64,000 nt of DNA from Staphylococcus kloosii (GCF_003019255.1 NZ_CP027846.1:372001-436000); one strand, 5' to 3'. Positions 42,632 through 52,227 are shown, counted from the first letter of the stretch. Notes: generated from the sequence alone by a model not told the origin. Made by a program: numbers and translations.

Positions 42632-44737
42632 TTAATTAAAAGACATTAGTTCTTCATGCTCTAATTTATCGTCATACATAGGTATTTGGCTATTTTTTTG
42701 AATGAAGATAGGGATAGTGTCAAGTTCAATATCTAAGGAGATATATTGACCACCTTCATATCGTTCTTTAGTAAAGAAATTAACCCAACCTTTATTGTTT
42801 TGTGGTAAGTAGATGGTTTTAGAAGATTGTCCCGGTTCTACTACTGGTGAAACTAACATCTCCGCACCTAACATCCATGTGTCGTAATCTTCTAAAGTCT
42901 GAGTGTCTCGTTCAAACTCTAAAAACGTTGGTCGTACAATAGGAGTAAAATCATGATGACTCTCTTGTTGTAATTGGTTAAAATAAGGAATTAACTGCTC
43001 ATGAAGATGCATTGCTACTTTAACTTCTTCGAGCACTTCAGGATGCATCCAAGGTTCATTTACCGTTTGATCGCTATTCCAAGAATGTATTGAAAAACGA
43101 GGATAAAATATACCATTTTGTACCCAACGTAAAAATAGTTCAGGATCAGGTTTGGGTCCGGAAAAGCCTCCGATATCATGACCAAAGTTATGTACTCCCG
43201 ATAAGCTTAATCCTTGAGCCATATAATTATTATATTTTAAAGATTCCCAGCTTGTATTGTTATCACCGGTCCAAGTTTGCACGTATTTAGACATACCTGC
43301 GCAACCGGAACGACTAATGATATAAGGAGTAGTGGTGTCAGTTTCTTTAATTTGAATCTCCCTAGATGCCTTAGACATTAATAATGGCATGATCGCTCTA
43401 TAGTCATTGAAGTTAGTATGACCGCTATTAAATCCATGAACTTGCGCGTGTGAATCCCAAATTTCAAATTCATTATTGTCATTCCACGTGCAATGAATGT
43501 GGTTGTCGATTAATTTTGTTTTGATTTGATGTTGCCACCATGCAATCGTTTGAGGATTAGTGAAGTCTAAGTAATAGCCTTCATCATCCCAAAATTGAAT
43601 TTTAAGAGGGTCGCCATGTTCATCTTTTATAAATCCGTCAAACTCTAAGACTTCGTCAAGTAGGGGATGATTTAACATAAGTGATGGCTTAATGTTTGCT
43701 ACCACTTCCACCTTATTATCGGTAAATGCCTTACCAAATGCTTGAGGATTAGGAAACTTATCATAATTCCAATTAAAGACATACCGCTTATCGTCTATGG
43801 ATGTATAGCCTGATGATAAATGAAATGAACGTACATTAATATCGTGTTTTTTACAATCATTTAGAAAGTGAGATAAACGTGCCTGAGAATGTGGTTCGTC
43901 AGTATACTGCATCGTTGAACCTGAGTATGAAGCGCTCCAGCTAGGAAAAACAGTTGGGCGACCTGTTATTTGACTGAACTTTTGTGTTACGTCCTTTATA
44001 GTAGAGCCACCTATAACATAATAGTCTAAGAAAGTTGCTTCCGTTTCATAATAACGATAATAGCCATGATAATTGTCTAGCTCTTTCCCTAAATCAAATG
44101 TTGAGCGTTGATAATCATCGTAATAAAGACCATAAGTCATTTCATTTGATGGCTTATAAGTAATATAAAAAGGAATATGTTTATATAAAGGGTCAGTATT
44201 TTTGGCGCTATAACCCATAGCGTCAATATTTAACATGCGATAGCGTTCGCCGTGTTTATTTACTGTGCCCGACTTTTCACCTAGGCCAAAGTATTTTTCA
44301 TCTATTTCTCTGGAAATATAATGGCATGTAGGATGGTTATCGGAAATGTCGAAATGATAAGCTTGAGTTTGACGATCATTAAATAAAGGTTGGAATATAT
44401 CCTTAGCATCTTTTTGAAACCAATAAAATTTCAAACGTTGTTTATTTATTACTAATTTTAATTGAGTTGTTTTAATAGTTATGTCATCGTCGTTTTCATC
44501 GACAGTAAATTTGGATAATGCAAAACCGTGTGTATGATATCTTGATAGACCTTCGTATGGTAAAACAGTGTCATAAGGCGTAATAGTATAAGTAGGTAGT
44601 GAAATGTGTGCAGTTTTACTTACTTTTACGTTGATTAAAGTTTCTTCTAATACACGAATAGTATAAAAAATTTCTTTAACAGGATGTTTAATTTCGAGTG
44701 TATGATCATTAATTACTTGCGCAAATTTATGTGTCAT
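42632..44737 (-). CDS. Glycoside hydrolase family 31 (alpha-glucosidase/xylosidase type)
   Basis: A 701-residue GH31 enzyme: N-terminal beta-sandwich (1 to about 260, with YFGLGEKSG), TIM barrel from about 262, C-terminal beta domains. Catalytic nucleophile Asp420 in TWNDNNE and acid/base Asp492 in TWTGDNNTSWE, plus RSGCAG and GHDIGGFSG, are all in place. No signal peptide, so it acts on an imported oligosaccharide or glycoside. Specificity (glucose, xylose, or other alpha-linkage) is not readable. It lies convergent to the TRAP operon and shares an operator-like string with it. Start ATG behind GGAGGGG. Confidence 0.88.
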   Translation of the reverse strand: MTHKFAQVINDHTLEIKHPVKEIFYTIRVLEETLINVKVSKTAHISLPTYTITPYDTVLPYEGLSRYHTHGFALSKFTVDENDDDITIKTTQLKLVINKQRLKFYWFQKDAKDIFQPLFNDRQTQAYHFDISDNHPTCHYISREIDEKYFGLGEKSGTVNKHGERYRMLNIDAMGYSAKNTDPLYKHIPFYITYKPSNEMTYGLYYDDYQRSTFDLGKELDNYHGYYRYYETEATFLDYYVIGGSTIKDVTQKFSQITGRPTVFPSWSASYSGSTMQYTDEPHSQARLSHFLNDCKKHDINVRSFHLSSGYTSIDDKRYVFNWNYDKFPNPQAFGKAFTDNKVEVVANIKPSLMLNHPLLDEVLEFDGFIKDEHGDPLKIQFWDDEGYYLDFTNPQTIAWWQHQIKTKLIDNHIHCTWNDNNEFEIWDSHAQVHGFNSGHTNFNDYRAIMPLLMSKASREIQIKETDTTTPYIISRSGCAGMSKYVQTWTGDNNTSWESLKYNNYMAQGLSLSGVHNFGHDIGGFSGPKPDPELFLRWVQNGIFYPRFSIHSWNSDQTVNEPWMHPEVLEEVKVAMHLHEQLIPYFNQLQQESHHDFTPIVRPTFLEFERDTQTLEDYDTWMLGAEMLVSPVVEPGQSSKTIYLPQNNKGWVNFFTKERYEGGQYISLDIELDTIPIFIQKNSQIPMYDDKLEHEELMSFN

Positions 44738-44755
44738 TTGAACCCCTCCTATAAA

Positions 44756-44772
44756 ATGAAAACGTTGTTATT
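44756..44772 (-). promoter_or_regulatory. cre-like / shared operator upstream of GH31
   Basis: ATGAAAACGTTGTTATT fits the cre consensus at 15 of 17 positions and shares AACGTTGTTATT with the palindrome before the TRAP operon. It sits about 20 bases before the start codon, suiting repression. Confidence 0.6.
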
Positions 44773-44960
44773 CTATAGCATATAGTTTTATTTATAGAAA
44801 TGCAAAGTTATTAAATATTGATTTTAATAATATAAAAACTATTTTTATCAATAAATTAACGTAAGATTAAGATCTAACATTTCAGGGCATAATAAAAGTG
44901 GCTTAAATAATGAAGAAGTACAGAATTAAGTATTTAGTCAAAAATCACAGTATTTTAATT

Positions 44961-45000
44961 AAAGTTGCTCATTATCGACATAATGGGATAATGTAACTTT
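44961..45000. promoter_or_regulatory. Nested inverted repeats upstream of SDR gene
   Basis: AAAGTT...AACTTT arms enclose CATTAT-CGAC-ATAATG. Possible operator or leader hairpin, 165 bases before the SDR gene. Confidence 0.4.
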
Positions 45001-45164
45001 TACTTAATAAGACACTTCATAATGTGTCAATAACTTAACATTAATAAAACAGCGGAAGAGAGTGGGTTAATTACTTTAACCATTGCAACTTGTGCTTTTA
45101 AATTGATATAGCCTATTAAATGATGCATGACATCATACTTTAAAAAACTTAGGAGTGTTTAATT

Positions 45165-45905
45165 ATGAGTGACAATATTCAAGATAAAGTTGTAGTCATT
45201 ACTGGTGCTTCAAGCGGTATTGGAGAAGCAACGGCGAAACTGTTACATGAAAAAGGAGCTAAATTAGTTTTAGGTGCAAGAAGAACTGAAAAGCTGGAAC
45301 AACTTAAAAATAATTTAAACAACAACGTAGCTATTCAAGCTACAGACGTGACTAAACCAGATGAAGTTAATAGCCTTGTACAACTTGCCTTAGATGAATA
45401 TGGCAAAGTAGATGTATTATTGAATAATGCCGGACTTATGCCACAGTCCTTCTTAGGTGACAATAAGGTCGATGAATGGAATCAAACAATAGATGTGAAT
45501 TTAAAAGGTGTCTTATATGGTATTGGTGCAGTAGTACCATCTATGAGAGCTCAAAAATCAGGCCATATTATTAATGTTGCTTCTATAGCCGGACACAAAG
45601 TTAATCCTGGTGGTGCAGTCTACTGTGCTACTAAATTCGGCGTACGTGCCTTAACTGAAGCGTTAAGACAAGAAGAAGCTTCAGTTGGTAGTAACATTAG
45701 AACAACAATTATATCTCCGGGAGCAATAGATACAGAATTACTAGATTCTATTACTGATGATAAATTAAAAGAAGGCATGGAGTCAGTTTATAAAGATGCC
45801 ATTAAACCGGAAGAAATTGCGCAATCGATTGTAGGCGCAATAGATACTGACGATAATACGTCAATTAATGAAGTTGTTATCAGACCTACACATCAAATTC
45901 CATAA
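45165..45905 (+). CDS. SDR family oxidoreductase
   Basis: A 246-residue classical short-chain dehydrogenase. TGASSGIG (13-20), Arg39-Arg40 after strand 2 (suggesting NADP), NNAG (87-90), Ser140 in NVAS, Tyr153 and Lys157 in YCATK. The ISPGAIDTELLDSI segment and the C-terminal NEVVIRPTHQ strand match the YdfG/serine-dehydrogenase-like group reducing small carbonyls. Substrate unknown. Monocistronic, ended by the hairpin at 45943. Confidence 0.87.
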   Translation: MSDNIQDKVVVITGASSGIGEATAKLLHEKGAKLVLGARRTEKLEQLKNNLNNNVAIQATDVTKPDEVNSLVQLALDEYGKVDVLLNNAGLMPQSFLGDNKVDEWNQTIDVNLKGVLYGIGAVVPSMRAQKSGHIINVASIAGHKVNPGGAVYCATKFGVRALTEALRQEEASVGSNIRTTIISPGAIDTELLDSITDDKLKEGMESVYKDAIKPEEIAQSIVGAIDTDDNTSINEVVIRPTHQIP

Positions 45906-45942
45906 ATAATAAATATTGCGATAAAATCGCATATCAATTAGT

Positions 45943-45984
45943 AAAGCTGAGACGACTAGGACAATCCTACTCGCCTCAGCTTTT
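45943..45984. terminator. Bidirectional terminator
   Basis: AAAGCTGAG...CTCAGCTTT stem with inner pairing between convergent SDR and YjiH-like genes. Confidence 0.75.
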
Positions 45985-45990
45985 GCTATA

Positions 45991-47322
45991 TTATAAAAAA
46001 ATAAATGCGATGGGTGTCACAATAATTAAACTTAGGACTGTTCTCTCAAACCAAATGACAATTAAATCTCTTATACGTATTGGTATATCGGTAGAAAGCA
46101 TACTTGGAACGCTTGCTGAAAAGAATATAATCGTTGAGACAGACGTCACGGCGATGATAAATTTAGTGATTAAAGGTGCTTGAACTACAATTAAAGAAGG
46201 TAAAAACATTTCTGTTATTCCGATAGCCGAACTCTTAGCGGCTAAAAATGCCTCCGGAATATGTAATAACCACGTTAAAGGATAAAAAATATAGGCTATA
46301 TAATCAAAGATAACCGTATATTGTGCGAGCAATAAGCAAATTAAACCTATAGATAAAATTGTAGGCAAAATACTCATAGTCATAAATAAACTTTCTTTTA
46401 AATTTAACCAAATATTTTTAACTACATTTGGAGATGCTTCAACAGCTTCCATAGCTTTTGACCAAGCGAAACGCAATTTCTCCATGCCTTTTAAATGACT
46501 CGTATCATCTTCTTCATAAGGTTGATCATAATAGCTGTCGTCCATGTTACGTATTGGCCAAATTCTCACCGTACATGCCGTTACGGCTGCAGTCACGATA
46601 AGTGTTGTCCAAAAATATAAGTTCCAAATGGTCATTAAGTTTAAAGTCTTAGCAATAACAATCATGAAGGCAACAGTCACAGTAGAAAAGCCCGTCGCAA
46701 TAATGACAGCTTGCTTGTGCGTAAATTTTCCCTCTTTGTATTCCTTATTTGTTATTAATAAACCCACAGCGAAACTTGCCACAAAAGAAGCCAAAGCGTT
46801 GACCGCAGAGCGACCTGGCGTTTTCCAAATTGGATGCATAACTTTTTGAGCATAAACCCCAACAAATTCTAGTAATCCATATCCTACTAGCAAAGCAAGT
46901 ACCGCGCCCCCAGCAGGCACCGTTATGCCTACAGGAATCACTAAAAAGTTGAACACATATTGCCCGGTTTTGTCATTAAGCAACCAAGAAGGACCGATGT
47001 TGAATATAATCATAATACCTATAATTAATCCTAAAACCTTGAACATGCTAAAAATAATGTCGACGGTACTTCGCTTCCATGTCCCTTTAATGAAAGGATA
47101 AATAGCACCTGCAATGATAATGAGCATAATAAAAATCTTTGTTAACAATGGTAAGGTTTGACTTATCCATGTGACGAAATGATCTAATAAAATAGAAGAA
47201 GTATTGTTAATAGTTATTGGCACGAAAAAAATAATAATACCAATAAGGCTATATACAAAAAACTTAACCCCATTAAAGAAATTGTTGCTATTAGATTGAG
47301 ACTTTTCGGCAACTTTAGACAT
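45991..47322 (-). CDS. YjiH family nucleoside-recognition (Gate) membrane protein
   Basis: A 443-residue protein with about ten membrane segments. It starts FFNGVKFFVYSLIGIIIFFVPI and carries two Gate-like blocks, GRSAVNALASFVASFAVG and AFLAAKSSAIGITEMFLPSL, as in E. coli YjiH. Gate-domain proteins are presumed transporters of unknown solute. It lies 36 bases downstream of the flavin reductase-like gene in the same direction, so the two are probably one operon. Start ATG behind AAGGGAG. Confidence 0.83.
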   Translation of the reverse strand: MSKVAEKSQSNSNNFFNGVKFFVYSLIGIIIFFVPITINNTSSILLDHFVTWISQTLPLLTKIFIMLIIIAGAIYPFIKGTWKRSTVDIIFSMFKVLGLIIGIMIIFNIGPSWLLNDKTGQYVFNFLVIPVGITVPAGGAVLALLVGYGLLEFVGVYAQKVMHPIWKTPGRSAVNALASFVASFAVGLLITNKEYKEGKFTHKQAVIIATGFSTVTVAFMIVIAKTLNLMTIWNLYFWTTLIVTAAVTACTVRIWPIRNMDDSYYDQPYEEDDTSHLKGMEKLRFAWSKAMEAVEASPNVVKNIWLNLKESLFMTMSILPTILSIGLICLLLAQYTVIFDYIAYIFYPLTWLLHIPEAFLAAKSSAIGITEMFLPSLIVVQAPLITKFIIAVTSVSTIIFFSASVPSMLSTDIPIRIRDLIVIWFERTVLSLIIVTPIAFIFL

Positions 47323-47358
47323 TTAAACCATCTCCCTTAATATGATGGTAAGGCTAAT

Positions 47359-48042
47359 TTATTCAGATTTATTATCGAAATTACGTCCTTCAAGACCTGC
47401 TAATTCTTCTTTAGAAGCAGCTGGTGCTTTCATTTCAAATATTTCGTCAACGACTGTGTAATCATAATAACCTAAGCGAGCAATAGGTCTAATAGATTTG
47501 ATATCTAATTTTCCATTATCTAAAATGACTTCATCTTTGATATGAACTTGAGCTACTTTCCCTATAACAATATCGACTGTTGATACCGGGTCACCCGTCG
47601 GAATACGAATCGTTTGTACATATTCACATTCAAATTGAATAGGAGATTCTTTTACTCTAGAAGCCGGTGCGTCAATACACGGAGCTTTAGTTACGCCAGC
47701 AAAATCAAACTCATCTACATCAGGTTCGAGCGCTTTAGAAGATAGGTTAACTGCTTCTCTTAAATCATATGTTGCCATATTCCATACAAACCAACCCGTT
47801 TCTTCAGCATTTTTAACTGTATCTTTGCGGTCATTGTCGCCTAGTACAGATTGATTAGCTGCGAACATAACCATAGGTGGATCCCAAGTTAAGTTTTGAT
47901 ATTGACTGTAAGGCGCTAAATTATCGTGTCCATCTTTAGAAACAGTAGAAATCCAACCAATAGGTCTTGGTACTGTACTACTTTTAAATGGATCATGTGG
48001 TAAACCGTGACTACGTGTTCCTTGTTTTGGTGAGTAATTCAT
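47359..48042 (-). CDS. Flavin reductase-like FMN-binding protein
   Basis: A 227-residue split-barrel flavoprotein. The family pattern is clear: FKSSTVPRPIGWISTVSKDG, APYSQYQNLTWDPPMVMFA, DTVKNAEETGWFVWNMAT, and a C-terminal strand with IRPIARLGYYDY. Such proteins bind FMN and either reduce flavin for partner monooxygenases or act on small substrates. It is the first gene of a two-gene unit with the YjiH-like protein. Start ATG behind AAGGGGGA. Confidence 0.87.
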   Translation of the reverse strand: MNYSPKQGTRSHGLPHDPFKSSTVPRPIGWISTVSKDGHDNLAPYSQYQNLTWDPPMVMFAANQSVLGDNDRKDTVKNAEETGWFVWNMATYDLREAVNLSSKALEPDVDEFDFAGVTKAPCIDAPASRVKESPIQFECEYVQTIRIPTGDPVSTVDIVIGKVAQVHIKDEVILDNGKLDIKSIRPIARLGYYDYTVVDEIFEMKAPAASKEELAGLEGRNFDNKSE

Positions 48043-48495
48043 AATGATTCCCCCTTAAAATATAAAAAATGATTTGATTTCATTTTACACTTTGAAAAAA
48101 CTATGGCTAATACCTTTTAACTATTAATCCATAGCCTAGCCCTATACATAATTAAAGCTGTCTATATTACTAATTTAAATCGATATAGAACTTGGCGTAA
48201 CTTAATTTCTAATAGTAAATGTAGCATTTTAATATATAAATCTTTGGTTAATTAAAACTTAGCGAATTTTATAGGCTATTTTGATTATGAAATTTTCATC
48301 TCATTTACCATAAAATGGGCAACAAAAATTTAAATGTGTTGCATTTTTCGACATATAGAAAAATCTAATGGTGTTCACAATATGAAGAAGAGCGTAAAGT
48401 GGAAAATGTATTTTTTAAACAGAAAATACTTTAAGTGTTTAAAAAAGGGTAAATGTAATATGATTTAAATTTAAAATAAAATAGGAGGGAATGTT
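48043..48495. other. Long AT-rich gap upstream of the mmpL-type gene
   Basis: 453 bases with divergent promoter regions, no gene. The only clear structure is the 11-base inverted repeat at 48411-48446. Confidence 0.55.
48411..48446. promoter_or_regulatory. Perfect inverted repeat upstream of the mmpL-type gene
   Basis: TTTTTTAAACA and TGTTTAAAAAA are perfect 11-base arms with a 14-base spacer, 50 bases before the start. Candidate operator, possibly for the TetR protein at 52376. Confidence 0.5.
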
Positions 48496-51156
48496 TTGGC
48501 AAAACTACTGTACAGAATGGGTTCATTCATTGCTAAACATAAATGGACGGCTCTTTTTTCATGGATTATCTTACTTGCAATTATTGTAGGTATGCTAGCA
48601 GTTAATTCACCGAAATTTGACGACGACATTACAATGAATGGTCTTAAATCATTAGATACTAATGACAAAATTAGCAAAGAATTTCATCAAGATAGCCAAA
48701 AAGCATCGATGCGGATTGTCTTCCATTCAGATAAAGACAATGGCATAACAAAGAAAGATACGAAGAAAGATATTGAAAAAGCGTTAGATAATATTAAACA
48801 AGATGATGATTACATCCAAAACGTTTCTAACCCTTATGATAGTGGTCAAGTTAATAAAGATAAAAATACTGCAATTGCGGAAATTAACTATGTAGTACCG
48901 CAAACAGGTATGAAAGATCAATCTAAAAAAATCATCGACAGAGAAGTTAAAGATGTGACAGATGATCATAATATTCACGTTGAAAAAACTGACCAAATGG
49001 GTATGGGTTCTGAACCGGGTGGTACTTCAGAACTTGTTGGTATTATTGCAGCATTTATCATATTGTTAATTACATTTGGTTCAATCATTGCAGCAGGTAT
49101 GCCTATAGTTAGTGCTCTAATTGGTTTAGGCACAAGCGTAGGACTTATCGGATTATTAACATTAGTCTTTGATATTCCAAACGTTACTTTAACGCTATCG
49201 ATTATGATTGGACTTGCCGTTGGTATTGATTACTCGCTATTCATTCTCTTTAGATATAAAGAAATTGCGAAAAAAGGTAAAGATCCAATAGAAGCAATCG
49301 GTTTAGCGGTAGGTACTGCAGGTAGTGCAGTTATCTTTGCCGGAATCACAGTAATGGTAGCCGTTTGTGGCTTATCTCTCGTAGGTATAGATTTCTTAGC
49401 AGTTATGGGATTCGCTTCTGCAATTAGTGTGTTATTCGCCGTTCTAGCAGCGTTAACATTGCTACCAGCGTTAATTAGCATTTTCCATAAACGTATTAAA
49501 CTAACTACTAAAAGAGATAAACAACAGCCTAAAGCTAAAAATTCAGAAAGTAGCCCTTGGGGTAGATTTATCGTTGGCAAGCCTATTATCGCAACACTTA
49601 TCGGTCTAGTTATTTTAATATTAGCACTGCTACCAGTAACTCACATGCGTTTAGGTATGCCTGATGACAGCTTGAAACCTTTAGATTCACCTCAACATAA
49701 AGCATATAAAATGATCTCTGATAACTTTGGACAAGGTTATAATGGTCAACTTGTTATGTTAGTGAATACTAAAGATGATGGTAGTAAAAAAGACATTCAA
49801 AATGACTTAGACAATATTCGCAATGACATTAAAGATTTAGATCATGTAGATAAAGTGAACAAAGCTCAATTGAATGATAATAACCATTATGCGTTACTTT
49901 CAATTATTCCTGAAGAAGGTCCAAATGCTAAATCTACACAAGATTTAACTTATGAACTGCGTGATTACAACAGTCAAGCCAAAGAAAAATATGATTTAGA
50001 TACTGAAATATCAGGTCAAAGTGTGATCAACATTGATATGTCAGAAAAACTAAATAATGCGATTCCAGTATTTGCTGGCGTTATCGTAGCAATTGCTTTC
50101 ATATTGCTAGCATTTGTTTTCCGTTCAATTCTTGTTCCGTTAAAAGCAGTGTTAGGTTTCGTACTATCACTTGCCGCAACGTTAGGATTTACAACGCTAG
50201 TTATGCAAGATGGATTCTTAAGTAATCTCTTTGGTGTAGATACAACTGGTCCTGTGCTTGCCTTCCTACCAGTAATTGTAATAGGTATACTCTTCGGTCT
50301 CGCTATAGACTATGAACTCTTCTTAATGACACGTGTTCATGAAGAATATAGTAAGACTGGTGATAATGATCATGCGATACTCGTAGGTATAAAACAAAGT
50401 GGTCCAGTTATCGTAGCTGCCGCGTTAATTATGTTCAGTGTGTTTATTTCATTCGTCTTCCAAGACGATGCAACAATTAAATCTATAGGTATCGCCTTAG
50501 GTTTCGGTGTGTTATTCGATGCATTTATCGTTCGTATGACAATTATTCCAGCCCTAACTAAGTTGTTTGGTAAAGCTTCATGGTATTTACCTAAATGGTT
50601 AGATGGCATTATGCCTCAAATCGATATCGAGGGCAAAGCCTTAGAAGAAGGTGCAGAAGACAGTCAACAACAAACAACAGCATATGCTAGTGAATACGAC
50701 GAATATAATGATGTTGATTCACAAAACAGACCATATGCAGATAGTCAAAAACCTTCATATATGGGCAGTGACAATGAACAAACTAATCATTTCAGTAATG
50801 ATGGTCGTAATACGTTTACGCATCAAGCACCTACAAGTTACTTTGGTGCGCAACAACCGCAACAAGACGAAGATATTGATTATGAAACGTTATACACTCA
50901 AGAAGGTAGTGGTCATGAGCAAACTCAGCAAGAAAACCAAGACTATTCTCAATATGCAAATCATGAACCACATGAAGATATGAACAAAGATAAAATCGAA
51001 AAAACAACAGCTTTATATGAAGCATTGGCTAAAGAAACTTCAGATCAAGATATTGTCTACAATGCTTTAATGTTATATGCACGTGTTAATAATAAAGCGG
51101 TATATGACAAATATAAAAATGAACACACAAATAACGGTTATGGAGATATAGAATAA
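48496..51156 (+). CDS. MmpL-type RND exporter with long C-terminal tail
   Basis: An 886-residue HAE2/MmpL transporter: a first segment (residues about 17-35), an extracellular porter domain, segments 2-6 (about 180-345), a second porter domain and segments 8-12 (about 525-705). Signatures include GLAVGIDYSLFILFRYKE and GLAIDYELFLMTRVHEE. Family members export lipids or fatty acids; S. aureus FarE is a homologue. After about residue 710 there is a ~180-residue cytoplasmic tail, Gln/Asn/Asp/Tyr-rich and then ending in a short predicted helical block (KTTALYEALAKETSDQDI). TTG start behind GGAGGG. The lipoprotein gene follows at 23 bases. Confidence 0.88.
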   Translation: MAKLLYRMGSFIAKHKWTALFSWIILLAIIVGMLAVNSPKFDDDITMNGLKSLDTNDKISKEFHQDSQKASMRIVFHSDKDNGITKKDTKKDIEKALDNIKQDDDYIQNVSNPYDSGQVNKDKNTAIAEINYVVPQTGMKDQSKKIIDREVKDVTDDHNIHVEKTDQMGMGSEPGGTSELVGIIAAFIILLITFGSIIAAGMPIVSALIGLGTSVGLIGLLTLVFDIPNVTLTLSIMIGLAVGIDYSLFILFRYKEIAKKGKDPIEAIGLAVGTAGSAVIFAGITVMVAVCGLSLVGIDFLAVMGFASAISVLFAVLAALTLLPALISIFHKRIKLTTKRDKQQPKAKNSESSPWGRFIVGKPIIATLIGLVILILALLPVTHMRLGMPDDSLKPLDSPQHKAYKMISDNFGQGYNGQLVMLVNTKDDGSKKDIQNDLDNIRNDIKDLDHVDKVNKAQLNDNNHYALLSIIPEEGPNAKSTQDLTYELRDYNSQAKEKYDLDTEISGQSVINIDMSEKLNNAIPVFAGVIVAIAFILLAFVFRSILVPLKAVLGFVLSLAATLGFTTLVMQDGFLSNLFGVDTTGPVLAFLPVIVIGILFGLAIDYELFLMTRVHEEYSKTGDNDHAILVGIKQSGPVIVAAALIMFSVFISFVFQDDATIKSIGIALGFGVLFDAFIVRMTIIPALTKLFGKASWYLPKWLDGIMPQIDIEGKALEEGAEDSQQQTTAYASEYDEYNDVDSQNRPYADSQKPSYMGSDNEQTNHFSNDGRNTFTHQAPTSYFGAQQPQQDEDIDYETLYTQEGSGHEQTQQENQDYSQYANHEPHEDMNKDKIEKTTALYEALAKETSDQDIVYNALMLYARVNNKAVYDKYKNEHTNNGYGDIE

Positions 51157-51178
51157 TTGTAAAAGGAGGAAGCGATGA

Positions 51179-52111
51179 ATGATTAAGCGACGTTTAATGA
51201 AAACGTTTGGCCTTATAGCCACATTAGCCTTAGCCCTAGTGCTAAGCGCTTGTGGTAATGGCGGTAGCTCGTCGGATAGTAAGAAAACATCATTAGGTGA
51301 TAAAGATGTTGAAATCCCATATATTGCTTCAGATAACTCAACAGCACGTTCATTAGTAATTGCTGAAGTCCTGAAGAAAGCTGGCTATAACGTTATTACA
51401 ACACCAGTCCAATCAAGTGGACCACTCTATGCTTCAGTTTCTGAAGATAAAGACCAATTTCATGCAGATGGCATATTCCCATCTACAGATAAAAAATATT
51501 ACAACAAATTTAAAAATAAAATTACGGTCTATGATCAACACCATTTAATTAGTAATGTAAAAGTTGGACTAGCTGTACCTAAATATGAACAAGACGTTAG
51601 CTCAATCCGTGACTTAAAGGATAAAGATTTCGGAAAATCAGTGGATTGGACAATCCAAGGTACAGATAAACGTAACGGTGTAATGAAACAAACTAAAGAT
51701 GAAATTGGAGACAATGATTTAGAGAAATATAGTCTCAATAAATCTTCAGACCAGGATCAATTCAAGAAAATTCAAGGGGCTTATAAACAACAAAAACCTA
51801 TAGTGTTTACAGCTATGGATCCAAGTTGGATTAATAAAGAACTAGATTTCAAAATGTTAGATGATCCAGACAAAGTCTATGGTAAACAAGACCAACATAT
51901 TGATTTAGTGTTTAACAAAGAATTTAAACAAAGTCATCCAGGCGCTTATAAAATAGCAACACGTATTGCCGATGATTGGAGTAAGAAAGACGAAGAAAAA
52001 CTAGCTAAGAAAATATTCGTCGACAATAAAAATCCTGAACAAACGGCTAAAGATTATGTAGACGATCATGACAGTAAAGTTGATGATTGGAAACAAGATG
52101 TTGGCAACTAA
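51179..52111 (+). CDS. Glycine betaine-type ABC substrate-binding lipoprotein
   Basis: A 310-residue lipoprotein. Lipobox LSAC with Cys25, Gly/Ser/Asp linker, then an OpuAC-like binding domain: VEIPYIASDNSTARSLVIAEVL, GYNVITTPVQSSGPLYASVS, FHADGIFPSTDKKYY, KPIVFTAMDPSWINKEL. These proteins capture quaternary ammonium compounds, yet no permease or ATPase is adjacent; the gene instead sits in an operon with the MmpL-type exporter. Whether it hands ligand to a distant ABC system or serves the exporter is unknown. Start ATG 51179, behind AAAAGGAGG. Confidence 0.85.
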   Translation: MIKRRLMKTFGLIATLALALVLSACGNGGSSSDSKKTSLGDKDVEIPYIASDNSTARSLVIAEVLKKAGYNVITTPVQSSGPLYASVSEDKDQFHADGIFPSTDKKYYNKFKNKITVYDQHHLISNVKVGLAVPKYEQDVSSIRDLKDKDFGKSVDWTIQGTDKRNGVMKQTKDEIGDNDLEKYSLNKSSDQDQFKKIQGAYKQQKPIVFTAMDPSWINKELDFKMLDDPDKVYGKQDQHIDLVFNKEFKQSHPGAYKIATRIADDWSKKDEEKLAKKIFVDNKNPEQTAKDYVDDHDSKVDDWKQDVGN

Positions 52112-52167
52112 GGTTAAAGCATAAGGTGGATTAGGAGTTATTTAATAATATAGATATTCACACATTA

Positions 52168-52227
52168 TTTCCCTGTTCGTAGCATAGTAGAAAGTGATAT
52201 TTCTCATGTTGCGAGCAGGGAATTTTT
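52168..52227 (+). terminator. Terminator of the mmpL-lipoprotein operon
   Basis: ATTTCCCTGTTCG-type arm pairs with CGAGCAGGGAAT around a large loop with an inner GAAA/TTTC stem, then TTTTT. Confidence 0.65.

Larger units (their letters stand above)
44738..45164. other. Gap between GH31 and SDR genes
   Basis: 427 bases without a gene. It holds the cre/operator site of the GH31 gene (44756), a nested inverted repeat (44961-45000) and a small repeat GACAC...GTGTC (45011-45028). Confidence 0.55.

Noticed and set aside
50651..50983. Plus-strand frame inside the mmpL tail region, Met/Lys/Ile-rich
   Set aside because: Frame-shifted reading of the Gln/Asn/Asp-rich tail; no ribosome site, biased composition.
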